Below, piece after piece: positions 20,890-33,373 of a DNA stretch of 64,000 bases (positions are counted from its first letter, which is position 1; every line of letters begins with the position of its first letter). The notes under the pieces are model-generated. The model worked only from the letters and a program-made list of their open reading frames with translations. It searched no databases and was not told the origin of the DNA. Source of the stretch: Pseudocercospora fijiensis CIRAD86 (taxonomy: Eukaryota > Ascomycota > Dothideomycetes > Mycosphaerellales > Mycosphaerellaceae); NCBI RefSeq assembly GCF_000340215.1, contig NW_006921537.1, positions 1,267,011-1,331,010 on the forward strand. The letters run 5' to 3'. The position numbers and the translations under genes were made by a program.

Positions 20890-22400
20890 ATAGTTCTCTT
20901 AAAAGGATCTAGGTCTTTAGGAGCTTTTTCTAACTACGAAACCGATATTACTAGATAGATACGCATTAATAGCGGCAACTCGAGACGGTAGGCTAGCCGT
21001 CCGACCTTCTCGAAAACCGTAAAAGGCCCTTTAAAATAGTAGCCAAACTTGTACGACTAACCGGGCACTTCGTAACTATAGTATAGGCGAAGTATAATAC
21101 GGTTACCTAGCTTAAGGAATAGGGGCTTATACTTACTATTATACCGTTCTTTTATTTTTACGTTCGCCTAAGTAATCGCGTCCTAGACTTCCTTCTAGAT
21201 ACGACTACGCGCTACTACCCTATTATATAGATAGTCGTATAGTATATCGAGCGAGTCGAGATTCGTCCTTACGCCCGTAGCAACCTCGTTCGGCGACTAA
21301 CTAGTAGTCGTATTATAGGAGTTGTTAAGCGTAGTCTATAGCTATAGGATAAACGTCGTCTAATCCTCGCTAGGATAATCCGCTAACTAGTAACGAATTG
21401 CCGTCTCGACCGTTTAGTTAGTTCGCTCGGATTGACCGTCGGTTTAAGAGTAGTAGGCCGTAGACGTAGCTAGCTTCGTACGTAGGCGCGAGAAAACGCC
21501 CTTAAAGAAGTCGCTTAGCTAGCGAGGATTACGATTAGCGATAAGTACTACCGGTATACTTATATCTATTAAGCAAGGCCTATCGATTAGAGCGATGCCC
21601 TAGTCGTAGGCCTTCTAGTCCTCTTTGCCTAGGACGACTGCTACCTGCTTAGACGTCTTATAAGTAATTATATATAGTATATTAAATCCGTCGGTCGTAA
21701 TCGGTAAGGCGGTTACGAGATCTATCGTTATAGTATAGTATAGGCCCTCCGTATTCTAGATCGGGTAAAGTTCGCCGTAAGGAGCGTAGCGGGGGGTACG
21801 TAAAAGGAGATACTAGTAATAATAGTCTAAATAGAGGCGAAGGTAGCGAGCGAGTCGATATATAAAGAAGGAAGCTTAAATGCGGTCGAAGACGCGCTAA
21901 AAGCCTTAGTAGTAACGGTTATCGTAAGCCTACTCGAAGATCTCGCCTATTAAGGCCTAAGGGATATAGAGTCGCTCGCGCCCTAAAGATTAGTTATAGA
22001 AATATAAGAGGCTGTCCCTCTCGAAGAATCGAATGCCTAGCGGACTATTAAACTTATTACCTACGAATAGGTCCGGATTTTTGCTACCCTTATACCGAAC
22101 TAGCGTTTTCGTTACCGAAGGTATATTAGCTCCCTCCGAATAGAGACGCTCTAAAGCATTCCGCGCCTACGCTTATCGAACTAGTCGTAAAACCCTAGAC
22201 TAATGTTCGTCGTTATCGTACGCTTAGTTTAACCGACGTCGGAAATCCGGATCTAGCTCTACTAATATCGTATAGAAGTAGGCTACTTCCTCTAGATCGG
22301 CCGAAGAGGGCGTAACGTCGGTATAGTAAGAGAGCGGGTCTAAGTTCTCCTCGTCCGGCGTTAACTTAGGCGACTCTATATCCCCTAGAAGTCGACTAAG
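20890..22400 (-). pseudogene. L1 integrase
   Basis: The core block TDGQSERTNQTVE is readable at about 21,390-21,440 (minus strand), and the C-terminal domain GPFTVFEKVGRLAYRLELP followed by ISV and LEKAPKDLDPF at 20,900-21,060, a classical Ty3/Gypsy integrase ending. I see no chromodomain after it, unlike G1 and L2. The order protease-RT-RNase H-integrase fits Ty3/Gypsy rather than Copia. Confidence 0.85.
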
Positions 22401-24800
22401 AGTGTCTAGAACTAGGTATATCCGCCCTAGACGGTAAACTATATCGACTCGATATTAGGAAAGGAATATCGATACCCTTACTAATTTTAGGTTCTACTTG
22501 CCTATATCGGTAGTCGTAGTTATCGATACCGAGTTAGTAAGACCGACCGCGGTATAGTAGTCTATAAAGATAGTCGTCGGCCTCGATAAAGTATATATTA
22601 AATAGCCTACCTTCTTTACTATCTATACGATTCTCGAGTATTCGAGCTCTGTCGGCTAATATCGTACCTCCGCCTAAGTTAGGCCTCGGCTTAAGAATAG
22701 AATAGGCTAAACCTTGTAGTAAGGAAACAACTACGCCTTTCCCTTAGATAGAATAGGGTCTAGGTCCCTATCGATATAGTAGAGTACCGCGCTATAGCTA
22801 AACTCTTTAGAGGAATCTATATTAGTATATAATCGATAGTTAGAGTCGAAATAGTATAGGAAGGAGGGCTTGTAGAACATCGACTATAATAAGCGAAACG
22901 CTTTTACTAGCTCGTCGCGGTGCTTATTGTTCTTACCTAGCGTCGTAACGGCGACGTACTAGCGGCGACTATTGCTAGTAACGAGCGCCCCTTTTAATAA
23001 GCGCGTCTTCTCCGCCTATAGAGGCGCCGCTATCTGCGCGTAGTATAGGATGTATTGCCGCAACTAATTAGTTAGACCGAGATAATGCTCTAACTTCTAT
23101 ACGTTTTCCGGGAACTAAAGTAAGGTAATCGCCGCGATTTTCTCCTTACTCGTAGCTAGACCGAGGCCGCTAACGTACTAACCTAAAAGGGTCGTAGAGG
23201 GGAAGCCTAAGAAAGTCTTCTTCGGACTAATACTAATCCTTACGGCGTCTAATCTCTAGAAGACCGCTTCTAGATAATCGAGATGCTTAGGCAACGTCTT
23301 CGAAAACACTACGATATCGTCGATATAAGCTCGCGCAAAGCTGCGACAGTCGCGAAGGATCTAATCTAGCTTCCGCTATACGAATTAGACACTATTCGAA
23401 TATCCTATAATAGCGACCTTGTACTATTCCTAGCTACGATAAGTATTAATCGTTAATTTATAATAATCCTCCGGCTTTACGCCCTATTAGTAGAAGAAGG
23501 TTAGATAGTCTATAGTGCTAATATACTAGCACCCTACTAACTATGCAAAGAGATCCGCCTAGAGCGGTATCTAATAGCTATCGGGGATCGTTACCTTATT
23601 TAAGGTGCGTATATCGACTACTGCCCGCGGCTTATTAATTATACCGCCTTTACCGTTAGCAACCCGCTTCTAAACTACGAACACTAGGAAGCCGAAGGGG
23701 GTAGGCTCGGTCGTATATTGCATTTTCCCTTAGCGGTGCAAGTCGTTATATATCTTGTCTACTACCTTACGGTCCCTCTTACCTAGGTTAATTATATAAG
23801 AAGGCGGTAATAGATCTAGGTAATTTAGTACGGTTAGGATAGGTATGTAATCGTGCTTAGGAATATCGACTACCGTTTAGCGATCCGTAAAAAGCTCTAG
23901 GTACCGCTCGACCGCTATAGCGATTTAGTCTACCTAGTTATCGTTACTATAGATCGTTACGCCTAATACGTGCTAGTATTCCCGCTATGCATTTAGTATA
24001 TCCCGCGTAGCCGTAAAAGCGTTAGGACTTAATCCCGCTAGTCCGTAGTCGGCTACGTCGATATAGTAGGCCCTAGTAATAGTCCTATTACTTAACGAAC
24101 CGAGCAGCTATCCGGCTCGAATTGTTACTAGAGTCGTCGCATTGTTACAAATATATATATAAGAAAAATTAGCGTCTACGACCTAATTATACGCCGTTAC
24201 TAAAGGCGGAGCTTGTAACGACAGTCCCTATATATTACTAGTTAGCTAGACTAAGAAACCGGCGTTAAGAATGAAATCCCGGCCCTTAGGGAGGTTACCG
24301 CCGTACTTAACTAGCGCGAGGGCGACCGTACGCGGCGCTAATGTTACGTCCTCCGCTAGCCTTATAAGGCGCTAAACCGACTTCCCTTTCTTACGCTTAA
24401 TAGCTACTTCAAAGCAGGCGTTATCCTAACTAGCTACGGTAACCGTCTATACGGGAACATCGATCTTTATTCCCTCTAGAGTAATCGTATCTATACCGAC
24501 TAGGATTTTTGCCTTTAGTTTAGGAACTAGGTAAACCTTACGAGTTATTCGTACTAGGGAGACTGTACCGTCCGTCTTCGCTACTAGGACAAACATATCT
24601 AATATAACGTATTCCCTAGAGCGATACGCGCTAGTAATACTGCCGATTTCGATCGGTTCGCGTAGCTTACGTACCTTTACGTTCGGGCGATAGCTTAAAA
24701 CGAAGTCTTTTTCTGCAATAGTAAGCGTATAGCTAGTATCTAGGCAGACCTATATAGATATACCGGATAGTAATAACCGAAGAGGGAAAGTTATATATTG
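22400..24800 (-). pseudogene. L1 protease - reverse transcriptase - RNase H
   Basis: Protease: VCLDTS at 24732-24740 (DTG expected; ACTGGC to ACTAGC is a TpG to TpA change), with the second half KILVGIDTI at about 24,490. RT: KGGIINKPRAVVDIRTLN, STIDYLTFFYQ, and YIDDIVVFSK with an intact YIDD box at 23315-23326. RNase H: LYTNIDSSKEFSYSAVLYY at about 22,800. These three blocks in this order are typical of Ty3/Gypsy pol. The catalytic YIDD survives because its Asp codons are not preceded by T, but several other codons are stops. Confidence 0.87.
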
Positions 24801-26559
24801 CTAATTCCGGAATGCGTAACCTTACTAAGCTAACAGAGGCGCCTTCGACTAAATTACTTCCGGGTTTGCTAATACGCGTTCGATAATAGTAGAAGGCGTC
24901 GTCGCCTCTATATACTCCTTACGAACATACTAGTATAGAAGGTTGCCTAACTTAAATCGCCGCCTATAGACCTTATAAGCGTACTTCGTAGAGGCAAATA
25001 GTTAGATCGCCGCTAGTAGGGACGCTTTAGCCTATAGTACCGAGTTTAACGCTAATAGCGAGCGATCGCCTACGCCCGCAAAGTAAGCTCCTAAGCCCGG
25101 ATCGGAGTCGTATAGGTCGGTAAAGTAGTCGGCGTCTTCTCCGGCGTTACTAAAATAGCTATAATTATCCGCGTCGGTTCTCCTATTATTCTCCTAACTA
25201 TTCTCCTAATAGCCGTCGTCGGCTTAGTTAGTATTATTTATAGTATCGCCTACTCTCTTACTATTATCGGCAAAGTTAGCCTACTTACAAGCTCGATCGT
25301 TGCGCTTTCTATCCTATCGATTAAATAGGCGCGAATCGACTCGCTTTAGGTCTTTCGAGAGGAAGGTAGGGCTACTACCCTTCGACGGCCCTTTACTATT
25401 TCCTACCGGCGGTAGGCGATTCTACTAAGGGACGTTAGGCAGGCGATTCTGCTAATAGGCGTTAGTAAGGCGTAGTAGGTTCGGTCGGTCGACATCGCGG
25501 TTCTAGTAGTTAGGGGACGCTCTTACTAGAGCGAAGCTCGCTAGGGTATAAGAGGCGTTCCCTTCGTATCGGTTCTACTAGGTAGCCTTACTAGCGCGGC
25601 TATTGTTCCTAGTCGTAGCGTCTAGGCGACGATTAGACGAGGACGAAAGTATATACTCCTAGATTAATGCCTGCTTCTTATAGTACGTAACCTACTTATT
25701 AACCTTTATACGACGATTTAGCTCGTCTATATTTAATTAGAGGCGCGGATCTATTCGACGATAAGCTTCTAAGAGCCGGTTCGATTTCCGTATACTAGTA
25801 TCCTTAGCGAGCCGTACCGTCTTAATAATAAAGTCCGTTACTAAACGCCCTAAAGCGATATCCTACCGGTCGTAGCGTTACTTATCGAGGAGATCTATCG
25901 CCTTTATCGGAGGGACCTTCTATTTCTTACTAAGACAACGTTCCTAGCGCTTTAGACTGTATCCGCCGCGGAGCTTTGCTCGGTTACGGCTAGAAAGGTA
26001 ACTATAATACTAACTAAGCGCTACCCCTCGAAAGTAGAGGGAGAGGTTAAGACGAACCGTCTCTCGCCCTACGATATAAGTATAATCCTTAGCCGCTTCG
26101 ATAAAAGCATATACCGAACGGTATGTTATCTTGTTCCCGACTAAAGCGTAGTCTCCCTCGCCGTAATCCGTAATACTAAGTAGAGGATCGAAGAACCTAA
26201 GATACGCTAGATCGAACTATAGCTGCTAGGGGCAGGCGTAGTACCCCTAGATATAACTTGCTTTAGAAACTAGCGATTCCGCGACGTAGTCCCGATAATG
26301 CTAATAGTATCTGCGACGGCGGGCGTATCTATAATAACTAGTATCTAAGGAGCTATCGTTATCCGACGAGGATTAATCGGAGTCGTCCGAATTCTTACTA
26401 TCTAATAAGGATCTATCCTTACTTAGATTATCCTTATACTAATAGTGCTTCCGGCGTTGCTTCTTGCCTTCCTATAGTAGACCCTATAAGTCTAATAGCA
26501 GAAAGGGCAAAGGCTAACCCTACGTCGGCTTACGAGAGGAAACCCCTAGATCGAAGTTA

Positions 26560-26659
26560 NNNNNNNNNNNNNNNNNNNNNNNNNNNNNNNNNNNNNNNNN
26601 NNNNNNNNNNNNNNNNNNNNNNNNNNNNNNNNNNNNNNNNNNNNNNNNNNNNNNNNNNN
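26560..26659. other. Assembly gap of exactly 100 N
   Basis: Exactly 100 N, the usual length for a gap of unknown size. The bases before it end in GAAGTTA and the bases after it start with GAAGTTA, so the two contig ends may simply overlap by seven bases or share a repeat. It lies between gag-like and protease coding of L1. Confidence 0.95.
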
Positions 26660-28200
26660 GAAGTTACTAGGTAGCGGTAGTAGAGGATCGTTAGGAGGAT
26701 TACCGGGTAGATTGCTAAGAGGATTACTAGGCAGATTGCTAGGCGGATCGCCTAGCGCAAACCCGCCCCGACGTAAGCAGCTATACCTATAGGCATTTAT
26801 ATATACGTCTGCCCTCTACTAGTAATTATATTAATTCGGGTTCGGCTAGGGCGGACTTAGCTTACGCGTAGCCGATAGCGGTAAAATCGCCTATTCTATT
26901 AGAAAGTCTAATACGACTTCGTTAAGATAGACTCCTCTCCGTCTAGCTAATTTGCGAAGATAATTACAACGCTAACGGTTTTGTTATATAGCGATGTTCG
27001 CCCTATCGATCTCCTCGGTTGTCTACGAGGCATCTATAGGGGTACGATATTAGAAACGACTACGCGGCTCGTTAGCCTACAGGTCGGCGAGGCCGTCGTT
27101 TATTAGAGGCAATTAGCCGCGACCGATGTCCTAGAACGGCGACGTCGATAGATCGGAAGGCCCGGTTAACGGTTCCTTAGGGGAAGTCTTAGGTAGAGGC
27201 CCCTCTAGCTTCTAAGGATTCTCGTCCGCCGGGTATCGTAGCTTAAGTAGCCTCCGTAAGAAAACCGATTTAAGCGAGCTATTAGGCGAACCGGGACGCT
27301 ATTCCGGCGGCACGGTTGTTTCTACTATAGTAATAGGCGAAACCGTAGGCTACGGTAGAACTTAAGCCGGTCGGGCTAGTAGGCGCTGCTCTGCTATAAG
27401 TAGTAGATAGATATCTAGGTAGGATTAACGGTAATAGCGTAAATCGCGCACCGTTAGGAGCGCGGCTTTAAGCTCCTTAACCGATTTAGTTAGAATTCCT
27501 TTATCTACTACCTACTACCCTAGGAAGTTGTAACCGTTAAGGGCGTTTAAGTAGAGTTCCTCGATTTTAGCCTATAGAGGCGGCGGATTTCCTACGAGCG
27601 GGTAATAGTATAGAATATATAAGGCAAGCAAGTCGATTCGGCTATACTTTGCCTTAAGCTAGGTCGCGAAGTTCTCGCTATAATCGACGTAGTTCTAAAT
27701 ATAGGAATAGATATATAGGATATAGGGCTCTATATCCGGCAATCCGAGATTGTAGTACTAGGGCAGCGGTTAAACCGCTAGCTTAGCTAATTTCGAGGCT
27801 TCTACTAGAGTTAGAAGCGAGTCCGAAGGAGCTACGGCGAGCGGGTAAGCTATTAGTAAGAGGGTAGAGGCGAGATAGTCTCTAAACGGAGGACAATAAC
27901 GGAGAACCGACTAAAGGCGGAGGAGCGTAGCTTATCGGGGCAGGTCCTCCTAGGTAAAGCGGCTACCCCTAGACCTAGGTATAGTAGGCAATTGCTACTA
28001 AAGGTAGAAACTACTACTACTGTCTCCTCGGGGTACTAATAGGATCGCCGATAAGGCGCTCGCGCGTCGGTAGGGTATAGTACGGAAGGGTAGTAAATCG
28101 AATAGGTACCGTCGTAACGGGTAGGAGTTAAATCGTAGTAATCGGCGGCAGATCGGTAGGACCCGTAGCTAATCGCGTCGATTCTCGTCGTAGCCGTAAC
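26660..28200 (-). pseudogene. L1 gag-like region
   Basis: First coding region after the 5' LTR on the minus strand. One frame is readable for several hundred codons with RIP-type stops. A helical capsid-like stretch is at about 27,400-27,740 (YSRIDLLALYILYYYPLVG, LNALNGYNFLGQQVVDKGIL), preceded by Pro-rich sequence. Assignment rests on position and helical character, not on a recognised signature. The assembly gap is just downstream. Confidence 0.55.
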
Positions 28201-28274
28201 GACCGGGGTCGATTCGGGTAGAGGACTAGTAGTTAGTATAGAAGCTAACTAGGTATTAAGCGAAGCTACTAAGG

Positions 28275-28462
28275 TGCTAGGTACACGGTTATAGTACGAA
28301 GGTATCGTAACGGTTATGCGGTATAAAAGTTAATACATTCTCTAAGGTGCCGCGAGGCAAGCTATCTATATAATAGTCCTACTATTAGTAGCAATAGCGA
28401 CCGCAGCGGTCGATAGTAACCGCTGCCTACTATCGTATATGCAATAGTGTTATATCGTAACA
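28275..28462 (-). repeat. L1 5' LTR
   Basis: 188 bp, TGCTAGGTAC...CGTAACA, followed by the duplicated target CCTAC. As the element reads on the minus strand this is the upstream LTR and should hold its promoter; its internal edge at 28,274 would hold the primer-binding site. Confidence 0.92.
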
Positions 28463-31020
28463 CCTACGAACTATCTCTATTCTAAACGGTATCGGGAATC
28501 TTAAGGAGAGAGGAGAGTTAATATAGATATAGCGTTCTAGAAAGAGGTACGTCTTCTAAAATAGCGGCTATAGCTACTAGCTATAGCTACCGGCTATAGC
28601 TGCCGGCTATAGCTACCGGCTATAGCTACCGGCTACAGATTCCGGCTATAGATTCCGGCTACTTAAATTAACCGTAGAGGTCTAGCTAATTATTATAGGC
28701 TACGCTTAAGGAAGCTCTAGGATTAAAGGCTACTAATTTCTCCCCCGAAGACTTTAAGTAACTAGCAAACGAAATGCTAGCTATAAACGGTCTTCCGGAA
28801 GACTTCTACGAAAGGGAGTCTATATAGAAGATATACCTATATCTTATAAACTACCCTCCCCTATTTCTCGGCGCGACAACCTAGCGTATTATATTCGAAA
28901 AGAATAAAGAGGCTACGTTAGACGATATTCGGGAGATCCTCCGTAATACTCGCCGAGTAGCTATTACTATCGATAGCTAGTTAAGCCGGACTATAAGAGC
29001 CTCCTTCCTCTCGATTATACTATACTTTATTAATTCAGATTAGAAACTCTAGGAACTTATAATCGGATTCCCTAAAATTCTAGGTTCCTATACTAGTAAG
29101 GATATAGCGAAGCTTATCTATACGGCAATAGATAGGGTTAGCGTAACAACGAAACTAATCTCGATTACTACGGACAACGCTAGTAATAATCGAATATTAT
29201 ATAAGGCGTTATATATACAATTCACTCGTATATATCTTTAAAATCACTAATTATATCGATAGGGTCGAGTATATAGAGGAGATTATAAGGTCTATAATCT
29301 AGCTTAATCTTCCGAATATTAAGCTCGCTACGATTCCGGATACGTACGATAATACGTACGATAATAACGATAAAGAGGAGCCTATTAATAGCCCTAGCCC
29401 TATTAAATCGGAGCCGACGTCGTTACTAGTTATATCCCTATAGAAGTTTCCCTACCTCGCTTATATAATTTAAATCGCGATCCGAGCCCTCTTTAAGACG
29501 CTTAAAATTGTACTATTAAACGACGACTAATAGAAGATCCTAGATAAGGATAAAGCAAAGTCGAAAGTCGAGAAACTTATTATAGTAATAAGACGGGATA
29601 AGGCAGAGAGCCTCGCTCTCGTTTTGTATAAGGTATAACTTTTGTCCGTAGCCGGTACCTATAGCCGGCAACCTAGTATAGTTCTAACTCTTTTTCTCTA
29701 GCTTCGTCGTCTAGCAATATATACGAACTCGAGCTTATAGAGATATAACCGATTCGAGGCTATTTAAAAGAACCTAATCGAGCGCCCTAAAACCGATACC
29801 TAGAATATCGTATAGAATAAGCGATAGCAAAAGCGGCCTCTTTAGCGCCTACTCTGTTTTACCTAAGACGTTAAAACCCGGTTCGATTCGACTTTCTATA
29901 TAGTTACGAAGGGATATACTTTACGTACCGCTCTCGAGATCTATTAGAGTTCCGAGGGTATTAAGTAGCTCGGCCTTACCGCCGCCGAATAGCGCTAAGC
30001 AGAGTATCTCGTCGATATTAGTAAGTATTACGCGAAGGTTACTACTACGATTAGAAGAACCCGAGAACCGACGATCTACCTTATCTTTACGTACTATAAC
30101 TAGCTCTTTAACGAGCTCGAGGAAACCGTAGCTAAGCTAGCTAAGAAGAGCGTTCCCTAGAAAGTAGCTATAACGAAAGCTATAGATACCTCCTATACTA
30201 AGTTATATAAATATTATAGTACTACCTTTAAGTCGTTCGGGGATATCTATAGCGTTACGTACTTGCTTAACCCGGTAGAAAAGGATATATACTAGTAGAG
30301 GCCGGAATAGAAGGCGGACGAGGTATAGCCGAAGCATTACTAGACTATTCTAGAAAAGATATTCTACGAGCGTCGGAAAGAAACTAGTCTAAATATAGCT
30401 CCTATAAAGAAAAAGAAGGTTTAGAAGGCTCCGATATTATACCTGTTTCGTAGGTAGGAAGTAGAGGCAGAAGAGGAAGCAACTGCTAAAGTAAATAAAG
30501 AAGAGTTCGATCTCTATCGGCGCGCGAGTAAGTATAAACCCGTAGGCTTAGAAAGAGGGCTAATAATCTCTAGATCTTACCGGTCTTCTAGACGAATTCG
30601 GAGACAATATTCTCGCTATATAGTAGCGGTTAGAGCCTAAGTTTCTAACGATAGCGTCGGTCGCTCGGGACGTCCTCGCTATCCTAAGCGTAGGTATAGG
30701 CTATAAGAGGTCTTTTAGTATCGCTCGTTACTAGGGCCGCTTTAATCGAATATACTCGCCTACTACCTTCGAATCTGTTATAGTATTCCGATACTATCTC
30801 CTCTACTAGAATCGCTAAGGCAGGTTACTAAAGATTATACTAAAGGTCTAAGGAGTTAATCGAGGAATTAGAAAACCTTAAGATCGAAGAAACCTAGGAG
30901 CGCGAAGAGAATACGAAATTTAGTCTAAGCGAAACCCTAATTAGCGATAACGAAGAGGAGGAGGGCAGAGGTAGAAGGCGATACCGGGTCGAGAAGCGGA
31001 AATATATATAGGCTTAGAGC
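28463..31020 (+). pseudogene. hAT copy A transposase, catalytic and hATC parts
   Basis: Continuation of the copy A transposase after L1. It starts with the end of the BED-like region (YLYSKQYRES). An intron with an expanded GCCGGC minisatellite (about 28,546-28,690) follows, then the conserved hAT core (SITTDNASNN at about 29,160-29,195). The C-terminal dimerisation domain hATC follows (VARDVLAIP..., RSFSIAR, RFNRIYSPTTFES) at about 30,610-30,810. RIP stops interrupt all exons. Confidence 0.85.
28546..28690 (+). repeat. GCCGGC minisatellite in transposase intron, hAT copy A
   Basis: Tandem 12-13 bp units of the type GCCGGCTATAGCT, seven to eight copies, inside intron 1 of the transposase. 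The copy B intron has three to four units (11,783-11,835) and the copy C intron six to seven (42,880-42,960). The same motif is found in the introns of the left-arm gene and of H3-like gene 2, near both element ends, and at scattered internal sites (for example 17,645-17,690, 34,255-34,310, 37,225-37,280), but not as arrays in G1, L1 or L2. Confidence 0.8.
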
Positions 31021-31489
31021 AGCTTTAAGAAGACGAAGCGTTTACGTATAAGGTAATATAGCCGGTATATATAGCCGGTATATATCCGAAATGTGTTTCG
31101 AATTCCTAGGACCTAAATAGACTAGTTGCTATAGCAACCGACCCCGCTTACCTACGGACTATTTCTAATTCTCTATTCGCTCTTCCTCTCCTTCTTCCCT
31201 TTCCCTATATTCTTAAAGATAAATATACCTTAAGGATTTAGCTCTTCGGGCCTTCCTAAGCCGGCTACCTCCCCTTCCTTAAGCTACTATCCTTTATTCG
31301 AATCTAACGATAACCTACTAAGGCGGTTTAATAGAAGACTATTTGTTCTAGAAGGCAAGAAGCATTAATATCTCCTTACGATTATATACTTATTAATTTT
31401 CTAGGTCCTACCGATATACCTTCGTCGCCTAAACGCGTAGATAAATATCTTTAGAGGCTAAAAGGTAAGGGTAAAGTAAGCTAAGTATA

Positions 31490-32034
31490 GGGAGACTATA
31501 GCGAGAACGAGATATCGGAAGAGTAAAGCTCTCCGTAGTATATACGAAGGAAGGGGGTTCCTCGGAAAACAGTACCGAAAAATAAGAAGGCTATAGGTAG
31601 ATAGGAGAAGGCTAAAAAGAGTAGGCGGACGAAGACTATCGCGAAGAAAAGTTATCTTTCTATTAAAAGAAAGGGAATAAGGTAGGACTCGACGATAAAG
31701 AAGCGGCGCTTTAAACTAGGTACTATTACCCTTCGCTAGATCCGGCTTTTCTAAAATAAAAGAGGGACCGAGCTTTTAATCCCTAAGACTCCCTTCTAGC
31801 GACTCGTCCGAGAAATTGTATTAGATTTTCGGTCTAGTATACGATTTACGGCTAAGGCGATTAGTACTTTTTAGGAAGCTACGGAGGCATTTCTCGTAAC
31901 CGAGCTTAAGCTTTTAAACCTCCTTACTATCTATACGAAGCGGGTTACTTTTTAAAATAAAGATATATAGCTTCTAGCTAAAATTCGGCGTCGGTTTATA
32001 GCGGATTAGTTAGAAATTGTATTTAGTCGTTAGA
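31490..32034 (+). pseudogene. hAT copy A H3-like gene 1 (CenH3-flavoured histone fold)
   Basis: Same gene as in copy B. The histone-fold core is at about 31,701-32,003. Differences from B are RIP transitions such as GCC to ACC in the GTIALR block, giving GTITLR. It lies about 700 bp downstream of the transposase end, in the same orientation. Confidence 0.8.
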
Positions 32035-33305
32035 TTAACCTAGGAGGAGGCCTATTTTCGTATCCTTTTACCGGCTATAGGTGCTAGCTATATTTCTAAT
32101 TTTATCTCCGCGCTGTCCCTAAATCTAAGGTACGAAGTAGAAACCTAGCGCTCTATATTTACCCGGCTATTATAGAGACGAGCTATATTTAGATTAGTTT
32201 CTTCGTATATCGCGACCTAGCGGGTAGTAAGCGAAAGGGCGATAGAACGTTTATAATACGTCTCTATTTAGACCTAAAATACAAAGGTCCTAAGGAGCCC
32301 TAGTATTCTAACTATAAGGAGATTCTTTAGTATTAGTACTTTAATCCTCTATACTACGAAGTAGATAGTAAGCCTACGAGAGAGAAACTTTAACGAGAAA
32401 TTCTCTATAATACGTAGCGCTATTATATAGCTATAGATACGTACTAAGTCCGGCAACTCGAAGAAGAATTAAGATAGCGTATTAGCGACTAAGGAGGAGA
32501 TCGATAGTATACTAGTAGAGTCGAGGTCTTATAAGCGAAGTATAAGATAATATAGGCTCTTAGTCGTATAGAGTAACGTACTATATAAATAACTAGGCGT
32601 ACTACTCTTATTCACTTACGACCTATATCCTAGGATACTCTTCTCGTACTTTTTATACTCTTTTCTAATACCTTACCTATAAGCGCTCCGCGACAACCGA
32701 GTAAATATAAGCTATAGGGTTTCCGCTCGGTACCTTAGCCTCCGAGATAGGGCGGAGTTAAATTTAGAGCGATAGCCGGCACTCGTAGCCGGCATATAGA
32801 GACGGTAGTAGGCCTTTTCCTACTAAATAACTAGCTTATTTAGTATAGCCTACCTAATATTTCTTATATTTACTAGTAATAGGCCTAGGTTACTTATAAG
32901 ATTACTATAGCTAGTAAAGGCATTACTAAAGAATATCTATACTATAGTAGGATACTATTATTACGCCGGCTATTTATTAAAAGGAGGCTTTCGCCTATTA
33001 CTATACCGGCTATATATACCGGCTATATTTCAAAGTCTGCCGTACCTGCCTTTTTTAGCCGTGCCTGCCTTTTTTAGCCGTACCTGCCTTCTTTTCTTGC
33101 TCTAACGTTACTATAATATAGGCTTACGCGAAGCTTACTCTATTGCCTAGCGATACCGCGATACTACCTCTCTCGCTATATTCAACCTTCGTATCGATAC
33201 CTATACCTCTACGCTCTATATCTACTACCTCCGTAATAACCTCGTTCCGCGCGCGCCTTCGTATACCTTCGTAACGCACTTTTTTCCTTAATTCGACGAC
33301 TTTTA
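32035..33305 (+). other. hAT copy A: stretch between the two H3-like genes, no assigned gene
   Basis: About 1.2 kb conserved in all three copies (copy B 15,196-16,750 including the 278-bp insertion; copy C 38,178-39,449 inverted). One plus-strand frame is readable for about 200 codons (for example TFIIRLYLDLKYKGPKEP, KPTREKL), but other frames are nearly as open, and RIP removes TGA, so coding cannot be decided. GCCGGC words occur at 32,775-32,800 and 33,005-33,025. Confidence 0.4.
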
Positions 33306-33373
33306 TAATAGCGAGTCTACTTAACTAAGTTACGACGCATAATAGCGAGTCTACTTAACTAAGTTACGACGCC
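33306..33373. repeat. 34-bp tandem duplication at the start of H3-like gene 2, copy A
   Basis: TAATAGCGAGTCTACTTAAC-type unit repeated at 33306-33339 and 33340-33373 with one base difference at the last position. B and C have one unit. The repeat length is not a multiple of three. Confidence 0.88.

Larger units (their letters stand above)
5259..28462 (-). mobile_element. L1: large LTR retrotransposon (Ty3/Gypsy type), split by hAT copy B
   Basis: Two 188-bp direct repeats (5259-5446 and 28275-28462), starting TGCTAGG and ending ACA, are flanked by the 5-bp duplication CCTAC (5254-5258, 28463-28467). Coding is on the minus strand: gag, protease, RT, RNase H, integrase, then a long extra coding region. 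After removing hAT copy B the length is about 13.4 kb, including a 100-base assembly gap. The LTRs are very short for such a long element. L1 sits in the transposase of hAT copy A, so it is younger than A and older than B. Confidence 0.93.
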
